Notes: generated by a model from the letters alone, not told the origin. Counted from the stretch's first letter, positions 42,482 to 51,749 are shown. The stretch is DNA of 54,974 nucleotides from an uncultured Prevotellaceae bacterium (GCA_900317835.1 ONIL01000017.1:1-54974), one strand, 5' to 3'. Numbers and translations: made by a program.

Positions 42482-44005
42482 ATGAGACTTTTTTTATTTG
42501 CTATCGGAGGTACCGGCTCAAGAGTGCTGAAGTCGCTGCTGATGCTGTCGGCAGCGGGCGTGCGGCCCCTTGACGAGAACGGCAAGCCCGTGAAGGACTT
42601 GGAGATTGTGCCCGTCATCATCGACCCGCACAAGGCCAACGAGGACCTGAAACGTACCGAAGCACTGCTTAATGACTACCGTGACATCAGGCGCAAACTG
42701 TATGGCAACGAGCCTAATGCCGACGGCTTTTTTGCCAACCGCATTGTCACCCTGCGAGAGATCATGAGCAACACAAGCGTGACGCTTGGCGACACGTTCA
42801 TCTTCAACCTGGGCGCTGTGGAGAACGCCAAGTTCCGTGAGTTCATCGGCTATGATACCATGAACGAGGCCAACCAGGCGTTGACATCGCTGCTGTTTGC
42901 CAACTACCAGTTGGAGAACAAGATGAACATCGGCTTTGTGGGCAGTCCCAACATCGGCAGCGTGGCGCTGAACGAAATCAAGGACAGCAACGAGTTCAAG
43001 GCCTTCAGTAACATCTTCCGCCAGGGAGACCGCATCTTCTTTATCAGTTCCATCTTTGGTGGCACGGGAGCCGCCGGTTTCCCCATTATGGTGAAGAACA
43101 TCCGCCAGGCCGCCAACCTGGAGGGAATCGAGAACCGCGATGCCTTGAGCCGCGCACCCATCGGTGGATTGACGGTACTGCCCTACTTCACACTGGAAGG
43201 CAACAAGTACGACCTGCGCATTGCCACCAGCGACTTTATCGTCAAGACCCAGAGCGCGCTTTATTACTACAAGAACACGCTCACCGGCGCCAACGACAGT
43301 AATGTGAACAGCATCTATTACCTGGGCGATCAGGTGAGGTCAAAGCCCTATCTGTATGACCCGGGTGAGCATGGACAGCGCAACAATGCCCACCTTGTCG
43401 AGCTCATCGGAGCATTAGCTCCGCTGGACTTTGCAGGTGCTCCCGACAGCAAGTTGACTGACCCCGACGGGTATCCGCTGCCGACGATGGCTTACGAGTA
43501 TGCCCTTGCCAAGGATGACCTGAGTCTCAATTTCCTGTCCCTGGGACGGCGCACGCGCCAGCTCATCTATGAGCCGATGAGCAAGTTCCACCTGCTGTTC
43601 CTGTTCCTGACAACGGGATTCAAGGACATCATCGGACAGGGCTTCACCGAGGATACTCCAAAAATCAAGAGCGACTTCCTCGCCTCCCAGTTCTACCGCA
43701 CACTGGTTGACCACTTCATGGAGGGTTACGCCCAGTGGCTGACCGAGATGAACGACAACATGCGCAGCGTGGCGTTCTTCAAACCCGGTGAAATCGACAT
43801 GGCACATGCCATCGAGGGTGTCAGCGTCAAGAAGCGTCTGCTCGGGCACTTCAAGGTGGATAACGACGTACTCAAGGCCGAAATGAACAAACTGAGCAAG
43901 AACAACCCCGGTTACAGTGACCGTACTGTCGAATTCAAACTGCTCGACCTGTTCAACCAGGCTGCCCACAACGTGTTTACCGAGCGCTACGAGAACATCA
44001 ACTAA
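42482..44005 (+). CDS. Tubulin/FtsZ-superfamily GTPase-like protein
   Basis: The 507-residue protein starts with a nucleotide-binding loop (FAIGGTGSRVLKSLL, residues 6-20) and a strand ending IIDPHKAN (46-53), where FtsZ has the NTD segment. The tubulin signature appears as SSIFGGTGAAGFPIM (residues 189-203; GGTGxxG). It is followed by LTVLPYFTLEG (230-240), which matches FtsZ's TKPFxFEG segment. This set and order strongly indicate the tubulin fold and GTP binding. A clear T7 loop (NxDxxE) is not seen, so GTP hydrolysis or polymerisation is uncertain. C-terminal residues 330-507 are unique. It is not FtsZ of cell division. Confidence 0.8.
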   Translation: MRLFLFAIGGTGSRVLKSLLMLSAAGVRPLDENGKPVKDLEIVPVIIDPHKANEDLKRTEALLNDYRDIRRKLYGNEPNADGFFANRIVTLREIMSNTSVTLGDTFIFNLGAVENAKFREFIGYDTMNEANQALTSLLFANYQLENKMNIGFVGSPNIGSVALNEIKDSNEFKAFSNIFRQGDRIFFISSIFGGTGAAGFPIMVKNIRQAANLEGIENRDALSRAPIGGLTVLPYFTLEGNKYDLRIATSDFIVKTQSALYYYKNTLTGANDSNVNSIYYLGDQVRSKPYLYDPGEHGQRNNAHLVELIGALAPLDFAGAPDSKLTDPDGYPLPTMAYEYALAKDDLSLNFLSLGRRTRQLIYEPMSKFHLLFLFLTTGFKDIIGQGFTEDTPKIKSDFLASQFYRTLVDHFMEGYAQWLTEMNDNMRSVAFFKPGEIDMAHAIEGVSVKKRLLGHFKVDNDVLKAEMNKLSKNNPGYSDRTVEFKLLDLFNQAAHNVFTERYENIN

Positions 44006-44044
44006 CAACCCAACTAAGGACTAGAAACTAAGGACTCAAAACTC

Positions 44045-47000
44045 ATGAGTGAGATACTATCATATAGCAACAACACGACCAAGAACGGCGAGGAGGATTG
44101 GATTGCCCATGCCCCCTACAGCGATGATGACATCGCCCGCATCAAGGATCCCGACGGCGGATTGAGCGAGAACCCGCGTACCGCCATCCCTAGCCCCCTG
44201 GCACAACTTGACCTGGTCAAGAACGCCTTCAAGCAACTGGCCAACGACCGCCTGCGTGGAGCCCGCATGAACGAGCGCCTGGTATCCAACGCCCTGGACG
44301 TGGCCCAGCTGTTCTTTGACTACGAGAACCACAAGGATTACCTGCGCATCATCCGCTGGAACCGCGAGGAGTGCCTCGAGCAGTTGAAGGCCAATCCGCA
44401 ACACCGTCTTTACGGCGAGACGTTGGACCTGTTCCTGCGCAGCGACAAGGTCTATAACTTTGACCTGCTCAAGGACTGGTACATCCTCATGTGGGACCGT
44501 CAAGTGCTGGGCGGCACGTCGCCAGCATCGGTAGTCATGGCGGCACCAGCACTGGGTGCCATCGACGCCATCAAGGTGGAACAGGGCGTGAGCCTGTTCA
44601 GCGAGACGCGCCACTTGTGGGTGCGTGACGAGGACTTCGTCTATTACTTCTACCTGCTGATGAATGCCTATCCCTCGCTGCGTCTGCACTGCGGTGAGGT
44701 CTATTCCTACATGCAAAAGAACCTCGAGCCGTTGCGTCAGAACCGTCCCGACCTGTATCGCCGCATCACCACGGTCATCCCCAACCTGGATGCCCTGGAC
44801 GAGGGTCGCGCCAGCACCGTGCTGGAACAGTTGGAACACAGCTATGACCCCTTTGGCGGCGGTATCGACGTGAGTGTGCTGGGTGCGCGTTTCTACCACA
44901 AACGTGTGCTCGACATTCGCACCGCCGCAAGCGATAGCGACTTTGTCATCACCCCCACCCTGCCCCAGACCAAGAACGAGATGCCGCTGGTGCTCGTCAA
45001 CGGCTTCAACGGCAGTGTGGAGCACTTCCGCTACATCGACAAGGAATGGGACAGCGCCACACAGGTCTTTGCCGGCAACACCCCGTTGAACGACCGCAAG
45101 TTGCCCGATACCTCAATTCAATACCCGTTTGTCACCACCGACGACTTCCTGACCGATACCATCGTACGTCTGGACAGCGGTTGTGTCATCGACACCGACC
45201 ATTTCTTTGACGGCAACCTCAAGCCGCGCACCCCGCAACCCACCTGCGGTTACCTGCTGCCTTTGAAACCGTTGCTGTTCACCTACTTTGACACCGAATA
45301 CATCAAGGGCACCATCGCAGGACGTCATGTGCTCGATATCGAGGAATTTGCCGACGGTAGTGTGATGGTTACATTGCGCATCCGCGTCAAGAAGGGAGAG
45401 AACCGCTATATCGAACTATCGCGCAAGTACTTCCCCATCAACGACCACACGTGGACTTTTGACGAGCGGCGCGGCACCGGCCGTGTTGTGGGTGCGACCT
45501 TATCGACCTCGATATTCCCGTTTGTCAAGACCGATGCCAACGACGACTACACCGTCGAGCTGTTCACCATGATCGAGAGCGGCGGAGCCACATTGCGCTT
45601 CTACAAGAACGGCATCAAGACCGACGGCTTGAACGTGCGCGATGCCATTCGTTCCCACTCGGGCTACAGCACCACCTACTATGACGTGGATGGGTCGTTT
45701 GACTATATGGAGGTCAGCGTTCAGAACCATTTGGGACGCTCCAGCGGCGTGATTATCCCCCACTGGAAGCCCTATGCTCCCAGTGCCAAGGAACTGATCT
45801 TTGCTGTGGACTTCGGCACAACCAACACCCACGTCGAGTGGGCCGAGCGTGGCCAGCCCTCACAACCGTTCACCTTTGCGTACGGTGCCCAGCAGGTACT
45901 TGTCGCCTCACTGCACAAGCCTCACTCGCTGGAATATGCCGAGCAGGTGCAACGTGTCGAGTTTGTGCCGCGTGAAATTGACAACGTGTATGGTTTCCCG
46001 CTGCGTTCCACCCTGGCGCGCAACGAGAACAGCGGCATCGGGACCAACCTGTTCAGCGACGTGAACATTCCGTTCCTCTATGAGAGAAGGTATTTCCATG
46101 GCTATGAGGTGACTACCAACCTCAAGTGGAAGGGAGACACCGAGTTGGCCAAATCCTTCCTGCGTGAGCTCACGCTGCTCATCAAGGCCAAGGCCCTGCT
46201 CGAGAACGCCGACCTGCGACGCACCGAGATTGTCTACTTCTACCCCGTCAGCATGGGTGGCGCTGACCGCGACACGCTGGAACGCTCGTGGAGTGAGTTG
46301 TTCAACACCTACATCGGTGCTGACAGTGACCGCCTGCGCTCCTATCCCGAGAGCCTTGCTCCCGCCTACTATTACAGTGGTGCCGAGGTCGCAGGCAGCA
46401 GCTATGTATCGATCGACATCGGTGGCGGCACGTGCGACACGGTGATTTACCAACCCACCAGCGACCGCATGAGCAGCGAACCCGTAGCGATTTCATCGTT
46501 CCGCTTTGCGGGCAATGCCATCTTTGGCGACGGCTTCACCGACAAGGATGCCGACAACAACCCGTTGTTGCAGCACTACACGCGCTACTTCAAGCAACTC
46601 ATCGAGAACGATAAGGGCAACAATATCGCCTATTTGAGCAGCATCCTCAACGACATCATGGCCCAGAAGCGCAGCGAGGACATCAATGCCTTCTTGTTCT
46701 CGATCGAGAATGTCGAGGAGTTGCGTACCCTGCGCGAGATTGACCGCAACCTGTACAGCTACAACGCCTTGTTGCGCAACGATAGCCAGCGACGCCTCAT
46801 ATTCATGTACTTCTACTCAGCAATTATCTACTATATTGCTCAGGCGATGAAGCAGCGCGGTTATGAGAAGCCCAAGCAGATCTACTTCTCGGGCACCGGC
46901 AGCAAGATCCTGAATATACTGGGCTCGCTGAGCCGCATCAACATGCTCACTCAGACGATTATCGAACGCGTGTTTGGCCAACAGTATAACGAGATCTTTG

Positions 47001-47488
47001 AAATCAAACTCGAGGATAAGTGCCCCAAGCAGATTACCTGCCGCGGTGGCATCAAGCTCGAGAACAAGCGGCTTGAAGGTCAAGCCGATGTAGCCCGATA
47101 CAATGCGACCAACGTGAAACGGATGCGCTACTGCTGCTCGATGCTGGGCGAGGATGACCTGACGATGGCTCAGGTCGAGTCGATCGAGGTGCGTGACCGC
47201 CTGGTGGAAAAGGTCAAGGAATTCAACCAGTTCTTTGTTGAGCTGTGTGACCCGACCGTGAAGGACGAGTTTGGCATCGAGAACAACGTTCTACGCCTGT
47301 TCGAGAGCGTTTTGAGCGATAATCTCGCCAATTATCTTACCGCTGGCATCAATACCTTCCTAAAAGGACGCTACAATGCCACCGACGTGGTTGAGGACGT
47401 GCCGTTCTTCTATCCCATCATCGGCGTCATCCGCCACAACCTGCTCAAGAATATGCGCAACGACGTCATCAGCAAGTTTAACCAATAA
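44045..47488 (+). CDS. Large protein with actin/Hsp70-type ATPase domain
   Basis: This 1147-residue protein has a novel N-terminal part of about 580 residues (helical first half, beta-rich second half) with no motif I recognise. From about residue 585 an actin-like ATPase domain begins: phosphate-1 FAVDFGTTNTHVEW (D589), phosphate-2 SIDIGGGTCDTVIY (D791), and adenosine motif IYFSGTGSKIL (near G950). A C-terminal helical extension of about 180 residues follows. Such domains bind ATP in Hsp70, MreB and ParM. No signal peptide or membrane helix is seen, so it is cytoplasmic. It lies 39 nt after the tubulin-like gene. Confidence 0.78.
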   Translation: MSEILSYSNNTTKNGEEDWIAHAPYSDDDIARIKDPDGGLSENPRTAIPSPLAQLDLVKNAFKQLANDRLRGARMNERLVSNALDVAQLFFDYENHKDYLRIIRWNREECLEQLKANPQHRLYGETLDLFLRSDKVYNFDLLKDWYILMWDRQVLGGTSPASVVMAAPALGAIDAIKVEQGVSLFSETRHLWVRDEDFVYYFYLLMNAYPSLRLHCGEVYSYMQKNLEPLRQNRPDLYRRITTVIPNLDALDEGRASTVLEQLEHSYDPFGGGIDVSVLGARFYHKRVLDIRTAASDSDFVITPTLPQTKNEMPLVLVNGFNGSVEHFRYIDKEWDSATQVFAGNTPLNDRKLPDTSIQYPFVTTDDFLTDTIVRLDSGCVIDTDHFFDGNLKPRTPQPTCGYLLPLKPLLFTYFDTEYIKGTIAGRHVLDIEEFADGSVMVTLRIRVKKGENRYIELSRKYFPINDHTWTFDERRGTGRVVGATLSTSIFPFVKTDANDDYTVELFTMIESGGATLRFYKNGIKTDGLNVRDAIRSHSGYSTTYYDVDGSFDYMEVSVQNHLGRSSGVIIPHWKPYAPSAKELIFAVDFGTTNTHVEWAERGQPSQPFTFAYGAQQVLVASLHKPHSLEYAEQVQRVEFVPREIDNVYGFPLRSTLARNENSGIGTNLFSDVNIPFLYERRYFHGYEVTTNLKWKGDTELAKSFLRELTLLIKAKALLENADLRRTEIVYFYPVSMGGADRDTLERSWSELFNTYIGADSDRLRSYPESLAPAYYYSGAEVAGSSYVSIDIGGGTCDTVIYQPTSDRMSSEPVAISSFRFAGNAIFGDGFTDKDADNNPLLQHYTRYFKQLIENDKGNNIAYLSSILNDIMAQKRSEDINAFLFSIENVEELRTLREIDRNLYSYNALLRNDSQRRLIFMYFYSAIIYYIAQAMKQRGYEKPKQIYFSGTGSKILNILGSLSRINMLTQTIIERVFGQQYNEIFEIKLEDKCPKQITCRGGIKLENKRLEGQADVARYNATNVKRMRYCCSMLGEDDLTMAQVESIEVRDRLVEKVKEFNQFFVELCDPTVKDEFGIENNVLRLFESVLSDNLANYLTAGINTFLKGRYNATDVVEDVPFFYPIIGVIRHNLLKNMRNDVISKFNQ

Positions 47489-47507
47489 CTATAATACTCT
47501 TAGAATT

Positions 47508-48644
47508 ATGAAACGCATTACATTACTCATGGCAGCTATTATCTGCCTCGCCGTCTCGCTGACGGCTCAGAATGCTGACCAACCCCTGTCACCAGCCCTG
47601 TGGAAACAAGGTGTTGCCACATGCGCCCACTACACGGCTCACGCCCGTGGCTTCGGCAAGAGAATTGAAGAAATCAAATCTCAGTATCCCCAAGGTTACA
47701 CACTCGACAACCTCAATGAGGTGTACAGTAACCAAGGACGCCGCTGGGAGAAGATTTATAACGAGTTCAAGAAGGAAGAGGACAAAAGCGGAAGCATGGA
47801 GGACCTCAAGGAACTGGTAACACCCCAAATCTGGAAACTCGTCGAGCCCGAGTTCACGGCCTTTATTACCGACCATCCTGAGATTGCCAACGCCGTGCCA
47901 GCCCAACCGAATGACGGCCAGCAGGCCGAGGGCGAAGACAATGGGCAAGTAGACCAGAATGAGGCCGACAATACCCAAGGTAACGCCGTACAGGCCAACC
48001 GTGCCAAGAAGGACTGTGTCCTGGGCGATTGCTGGGCTAACCTGCCGTTGTGGCTGGGAATCCTGGGATCATTGCTGGGCTTGTGCTCACTGCTTATTGC
48101 CTTGAGCAACCGTGGCAAGATCAAGGAGATGCGCCGCAACTTTGCCCGCGAACTTGACCGCACCAATGCCAACTTGCAGGAATTCTCGACCGATGCCGCC
48201 GACCAGATGAAGGCTTTGTCCATCCGCCTGACGGGTAAGGCCGTTCGCAGTGCTGGTGTGGCAGCCGCCGTTGAGGAGGAGCCTGTGGTGGCTGAGCTGG
48301 AGGAATCTGAACAAGAAGAGAGCGAGGTGACCAACCTGTTCATGAGCAAGCCTGATGAGAACGACGACTTCACCCGTGTGAGCGACACGTTCGAGCCCGG
48401 TAACTCAATCTATGTGCTCACCACTTTTGATGGTCAGCATGGCACCTTCGAGGTCATTGACAAGCCCGAGGTTCACAGCTTTGCGCTGATGATGCCTGCC
48501 GAGAATCTTATCCGTGCCTGCTCGGGCAACGCCATCCAGATTCCCAGTGGAACACGCATCGTGACCGACCGTGCAGGTGAAGCTGAATTCACCGACGGCA
48601 AGTGGCACATTGTTGTCAAGGCCATCATCCATTACGAAGGCTAA
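47508..48644 (+). CDS. Transmembrane coiled-coil protein of the cluster
   Basis: 378 residues from ATG 47508 (MKRITLLMAAIICLAVSLTAQ), a signal peptide. A periplasmic region (about 22-178) with an acidic, Gln/Asn-rich linker (residues 133-165) precedes one transmembrane helix (179-200, LPLWLGILGSLLGLCSLLIALS). A coiled-coil follows (about 201-240, IKEMRRNFARELDRTNANLQEF), then an acidic linker and a globular cytoplasmic C-terminal domain (YVLTTFDGQHGTFEVID..). It could link a periplasmic partner, such as the vWA lipoprotein, to the cytoplasmic tubulin- and actin-like proteins. It starts 19 nt after the actin-like gene. Family unknown. Confidence 0.75.
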   Translation: MKRITLLMAAIICLAVSLTAQNADQPLSPALWKQGVATCAHYTAHARGFGKRIEEIKSQYPQGYTLDNLNEVYSNQGRRWEKIYNEFKKEEDKSGSMEDLKELVTPQIWKLVEPEFTAFITDHPEIANAVPAQPNDGQQAEGEDNGQVDQNEADNTQGNAVQANRAKKDCVLGDCWANLPLWLGILGSLLGLCSLLIALSNRGKIKEMRRNFARELDRTNANLQEFSTDAADQMKALSIRLTGKAVRSAGVAAAVEEEPVVAELEESEQEESEVTNLFMSKPDENDDFTRVSDTFEPGNSIYVLTTFDGQHGTFEVIDKPEVHSFALMMPAENLIRACSGNAIQIPSGTRIVTDRAGEAEFTDGKWHIVVKAIIHYEG

Positions 48645-48655
48645 ATTCAGTTAAT

Positions 48656-48714
48656 AGAGAATAGTTAATAGTTAATGGTAGGCGTTTGCCACTTTATTCT
48701 ATTAACTATTCTCT
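48656..48714 (+). terminator. 16-bp hairpin ending the tubulin-actin-like cluster
   Basis: AGAGAATAGTTAATAG (48656-48671) pairs perfectly with its complement (48699-48714) around a 27-nt loop, followed by TTT. It is a probable operon terminator. The left arm contains the TTAATAGTTAA repeat also seen at 8326-8350. Confidence 0.6.
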
Positions 48715-48737
48715 TTTCATGATCAACTAAAACGAAA

Positions 48738-49214
48738 ATGCGCTGGACTTGTCCCAAATGCGGTAAAAAATTAGATATCAGCAACGAGCAACTCATTGCC
48801 AATGACGGAGTGATCGTTTGCCCGCAATGCTTGTTGCAGGCTCACCAGCCCATCCCCAAAGCCCGCATCACCGAACGACAGGACAAGCCCTCGACAGCTA
48901 CCAGGCGCAATCAACAGAGTATCAACTTTGACACTGAAACACCGCCCGAGTACAAGCCAAGCAACACTCCTCCTCCCCACAAGACCCGCATGAAACAGGC
49001 ATCCACATCCTATCGCTACACTGGTCTGACAGGCAACAGTGGTGATACCTCTCGTCCCTCGGCCAAGAAGACCACAACTAAGAAAAAAACCAGAAAAAAG
49101 AAAAAATCACAGGGCTTGAGCGCTTGGGGTTGCCTGGGGCGCACCGTTGTCTTTACCCTTATCCTGTTTGCCGCATACGTCTTCTTCGGGCTCTTGCTCG
49201 AAGCCATGCAGTAA
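48738..49214 (+). CDS. Zinc-ribbon protein with C-terminal membrane anchor
   Basis: The 158-residue protein has an N-terminal zinc ribbon (CPKCGKKLDISNEQ...VICPQC, residues 5-8 and 29-32), a basic Pro/Thr/Lys-rich linker (KKTTTKKKTRKKKK) and a C-terminal membrane helix (TVVFTLILFAAYVFFGLLL). Its layout matches the gene at 10795-11376, so they are likely paralogues. It is separated from the cluster upstream by a hairpin, yet could be a sixth member through readthrough. Function unknown. Confidence 0.7.
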   Translation: MRWTCPKCGKKLDISNEQLIANDGVIVCPQCLLQAHQPIPKARITERQDKPSTATRRNQQSINFDTETPPEYKPSNTPPPHKTRMKQASTSYRYTGLTGNSGDTSRPSAKKTTTKKKTRKKKKSQGLSAWGCLGRTVVFTLILFAAYVFFGLLLEAMQ

Positions 49215-49226
49215 TCTCTCATCAAA

Positions 49227-50345
49227 TCAGGAAAAGATGAGCCGGGCAGCAGTGTCGGTACAGATATCGGTGCCCAAGCGGGCAGCGAGACGGCGGTAAC
49301 CGTCGAGCATGGCGGTACGTTCGGGAGAATCCTCAAGTAATTGCTTTAAGTGGCCGTCGATGCTGTCCACCGTGCACAGGTGCATCAGCAATTCAGGAAT
49401 GATGGCATCGTCGGTAATCAGATTAGGCAGTGTGACATATTTTCCAGTCAACAGGCGACGATAGAAATTATAGGACCACTTGCTGCCGTTGAAGCGGTAA
49501 CAGGCGACTTGTGGTGTACCCAGCAATGCCGTTTCGAGGGTCGCTGTGCCCGAGGTGACCAGTGCAGCACGCGCATGATGCACCAGCGGGTAAGTAGCAT
49601 CACGCAAGACAGGCACAACATTGTCGCCCATGACTTCTTGATACAGCCGGTCCTCGATACTGGGAGCGCCAGCGATGACTGCCTGATATTGGGGATGACG
49701 TGACGCCGCTTGAAGCATGAGTGGCAGATTGTCTCGTATTTCGCGCACACGCGAACCTGGAACGAGAGCGATAATCGGGCGATCAGGAAGACCGTTTTCC
49801 TCGATGAAATGGCCAAAACCAGGGAAATGCTTGCTGGCCTCGCTCACTTCCTGCACGGTGGGATTGCCCACATAGGTTGCCTTGTAATCACGCTCCAGAT
49901 ACCAGTCGGGTTCAAAGGGCAGGATGCAATACATGTGGTCCACATAGCGGCGGATTTCCTTGACGCGCCACTCCTTCCACACCCACACCTTGGGCGAGAT
50001 GAAATAATGTACAGGAACCCCCAAATTGTGGGCATACTTAGCCACCTTGAGGTTGAACGAGGGATAATCCACCAGAATCAATGCTCCTGGTTGCCACTCG
50101 TCGATGGCACGGCGCGCGGTGCCCAGGAAACCGAGTATCTTCCCCAAATGTTTCACCACGTCGGCGAATCCCATATAGGCCATATCTCGGTAGTGGATGA
50201 TGGGTTGCGTACCCGCCACGGCGGCCATGAGGTCACCACCCAGGAAACGGAACTCGGCTTGTGGGTCCAGTTGCTTGAGTGATGCGATCAGGTGGGAGGC
50301 ATGCAGGTCGCCCGAGGCCTCGCCGGCGATGAGGAAGTATTTCAT
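49227..50345 (-). CDS. lpxB: Lipid-A-disaccharide synthase
   Basis: The 372-residue protein begins MKYFLIAGEASGDLHASHL, the strongly conserved start of LpxB. It continues with FRFLGGDLMAA, YMGFADVVKHLGKIL, LILVDYPSFNLKVAKYA, YFISPKVWVWKEWRVKEIRRYVDHMYCILPFE, LVPGSRVREI and LVTSGTATLETALLGTPQV. It joins UDP-2,3-diacylglucosamine and lipid X (GT19) on the inner membrane to build lipid A. Its start overlaps the folA stop by 4 nt, so it is the last gene of the thyA-folA-lpxB operon. Confidence 0.97.
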   Translation of the reverse strand: MKYFLIAGEASGDLHASHLIASLKQLDPQAEFRFLGGDLMAAVAGTQPIIHYRDMAYMGFADVVKHLGKILGFLGTARRAIDEWQPGALILVDYPSFNLKVAKYAHNLGVPVHYFISPKVWVWKEWRVKEIRRYVDHMYCILPFEPDWYLERDYKATYVGNPTVQEVSEASKHFPGFGHFIEENGLPDRPIIALVPGSRVREIRDNLPLMLQAASRHPQYQAVIAGAPSIEDRLYQEVMGDNVVPVLRDATYPLVHHARAALVTSGTATLETALLGTPQVACYRFNGSKWSYNFYRRLLTGKYVTLPNLITDDAIIPELLMHLCTVDSIDGHLKQLLEDSPERTAMLDGYRRLAARLGTDICTDTAARLIFS

Positions 50346-50839
50346 GAGGTGCGACGTTTTAGGGTAATGAAGTCAAATTCGTAGGCATTGAGATGATCGC
50401 TCTCGTGGTGCTCTCGGCTCACCTCCATCCACTCGCTCATGTCAAGGACCGGGAAGAAAGCGTCGGCACTAGCCCACCTGGCATGGATGCGTGTGAGGTG
50501 CAAAACCTCAACGAGAGGCAATGCCAGTTCATAAACCTGCGCCCCACCGATGATGAATACGGTATCGGACTGAGCAGCAGCAATCGCCTCGTCCAAGCTG
50601 TGTACCACTGTCACCCCAGGATAACTCCAGTCGACATTGCGGGTTATCACGATATTCTGGCGGCCAGGCAATGGGCGGCGCGGGAAGGACTCAAAGGTCT
50701 TGCGGCCCATGATGATGCTGTGATCCATCGTGACCTGCTTGAAGTGACGCATGTCGGCAGGCATGTGGCACAGCAGTTCCCCTTGGCGTCCGATGGCTCC
50801 GTCGGCGGCAACGGCTACTATGGCTTGGATGGATTTCAT
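50342..50839 (-). CDS. folA: Dihydrofolate reductase
   Basis: The 165-residue protein has the DHFR pattern: IVAVAADGAIGRQGELLCHMPADMRHFKQVT, IIMGRKTFESFPRRPLPGRQNIVITR, the C-terminal FIIGGAQVYELAL and the active-site acidic residue (Asp in PADM). It regenerates tetrahydrofolate with NADPH, the product needed after the adjacent thymidylate synthase reaction. Operon position between thyA and lpxB. Confidence 0.96.
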   Translation of the reverse strand: MKSIQAIVAVAADGAIGRQGELLCHMPADMRHFKQVTMDHSIIMGRKTFESFPRRPLPGRQNIVITRNVDWSYPGVTVVHSLDEAIAAAQSDTVFIIGGAQVYELALPLVEVLHLTRIHARWASADAFFPVLDMSEWMEVSREHHESDHLNAYEFDFITLKRRTS

Positions 50840-50855
50840 TTTCTGTTTGTGTTAT

Positions 50856-51650
50856 TTAGACTGAGACGATACCCTTGATGGCGGGCCAAGGATCATAGCC
50901 CTCGAGAGTGAAGTCCTCGTAGGTGTAGTCGTCGATGCTCTTGACCGCAGGATTGAGTACCATGCGGGGCAACGGGCGGGGCTCACGCGAGAGTTGCTCC
51001 TTGATTTGGTCGAAGTGGTTGCGGTAGATGTGCGCGTCACCAAAGGTGTGGATGAACTCACCAGCTTCAAGGCCAGTCACGTGAGCAACCATCATCAACA
51101 ACAGAGAATAGGATGCGATATTGAAAGGCACACCCAGGAACAGATCGGCGCTGCGCTGATAAAGTTGCAGACTCAACCTGCCATTGGCCACATAGAACTG
51201 GAACAACGAGTGGCACGGAGGCAGCTTCATGGTGGGCACTTCAGCAACATTCCACGCGCTGACCATGATGCGACGGCTGTCGGGCGTGTTCTTGATCTGG
51301 TCAATGACCTGTGCTATCTGATCGATAGTGCCGCCGTTGCCGTCAGGCCAGGCACGCCACTGGCTACCATAGACAGGTCCCAAGTCTCCGTTCTCGTCGG
51401 CCCACTCGTTCCAGATGCGCACACCGTGCTCCTGCAGCCAGCGTACGTTGGTATCCCCGCGCAAGAACCACAACAGCTCGTAGATGATAGACTTGAGGTG
51501 CACCTTCTTGGTAGTGAGAAGCGGGAAACCGGCAGCCAAGTCGCAACGCAACTGGTAGCCGAACACGCTGCGCGTGCCCGTGCCCGTGCGGTCCTCCTTG
51601 TCCACACCGTGCTCCATCACATGCCGCACCAGGTCAAGATATTGTTTCAT
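50856..51650 (-). CDS. thyA: Thymidylate synthase (ThyA type)
   Basis: The 264-residue protein is the usual length. It shows [19 protein letters not shown], the [24 protein letters not shown] segment, YGSQWRAW, the catalytic Cys in [12 protein letters not shown], and the dUMP-binding [22 protein letters not shown]. It methylates dUMP to dTMP using methylene-tetrahydrofolate. First gene of the thyA-folA-lpxB operon. Confidence 0.98.
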   Translation of the reverse strand: MKQYLDLVRHVMEHGVDKEDRTGTGTRSVFGYQLRCDLAAGFPLLTTKKVHLKSIIYELLWFLRGDTNVRWLQEHGVRIWNEWADENGDLGPVYGSQWRAWPDGNGGTIDQIAQVIDQIKNTPDSRRIMVSAWNVAEVPTMKLPPCHSLFQFYVANGRLSLQLYQRSADLFLGVPFNIASYSLLLMMVAHVTGLEAGEFIHTFGDAHIYRNHFDQIKEQLSREPRPLPRMVLNPAVKSIDDYTYEDFTLEGYDPWPAIKGIVSV

Positions 51651-51678
51651 TGTCAGGTCAATTAATGGTTATTGCCCA

Positions 51679-51710
51679 CAAAAGTACTGAAAAAAAACTA
51701 ACGTCCCAAA
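51679..51710 (-). promoter_or_regulatory. Promoter of the thyA operon
   Basis: On the minus strand TTTG (51707-51710) and TACTTTTG (51679-51686) are 20 nt apart, about 28 nt before the thyA start. Confidence 0.7.
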
Positions 51711-51749
51711 TAATCCATCAATGACCTCCATCAGATATAATAACACAAC

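Noticed and set aside
44060-45025. Open frame of 321 codons on the minus strand inside the actin-like gene
   Set aside because: Antisense shadow of a well-supported gene, with no start context or family similarity.
40487-48644. Known plasmid or phage partition system (ParM or TubZ type)
   Set aside because: There is no DNA-binding adaptor, centromere-like repeat or replication gene, and the neighbours are membrane and lipoproteins.
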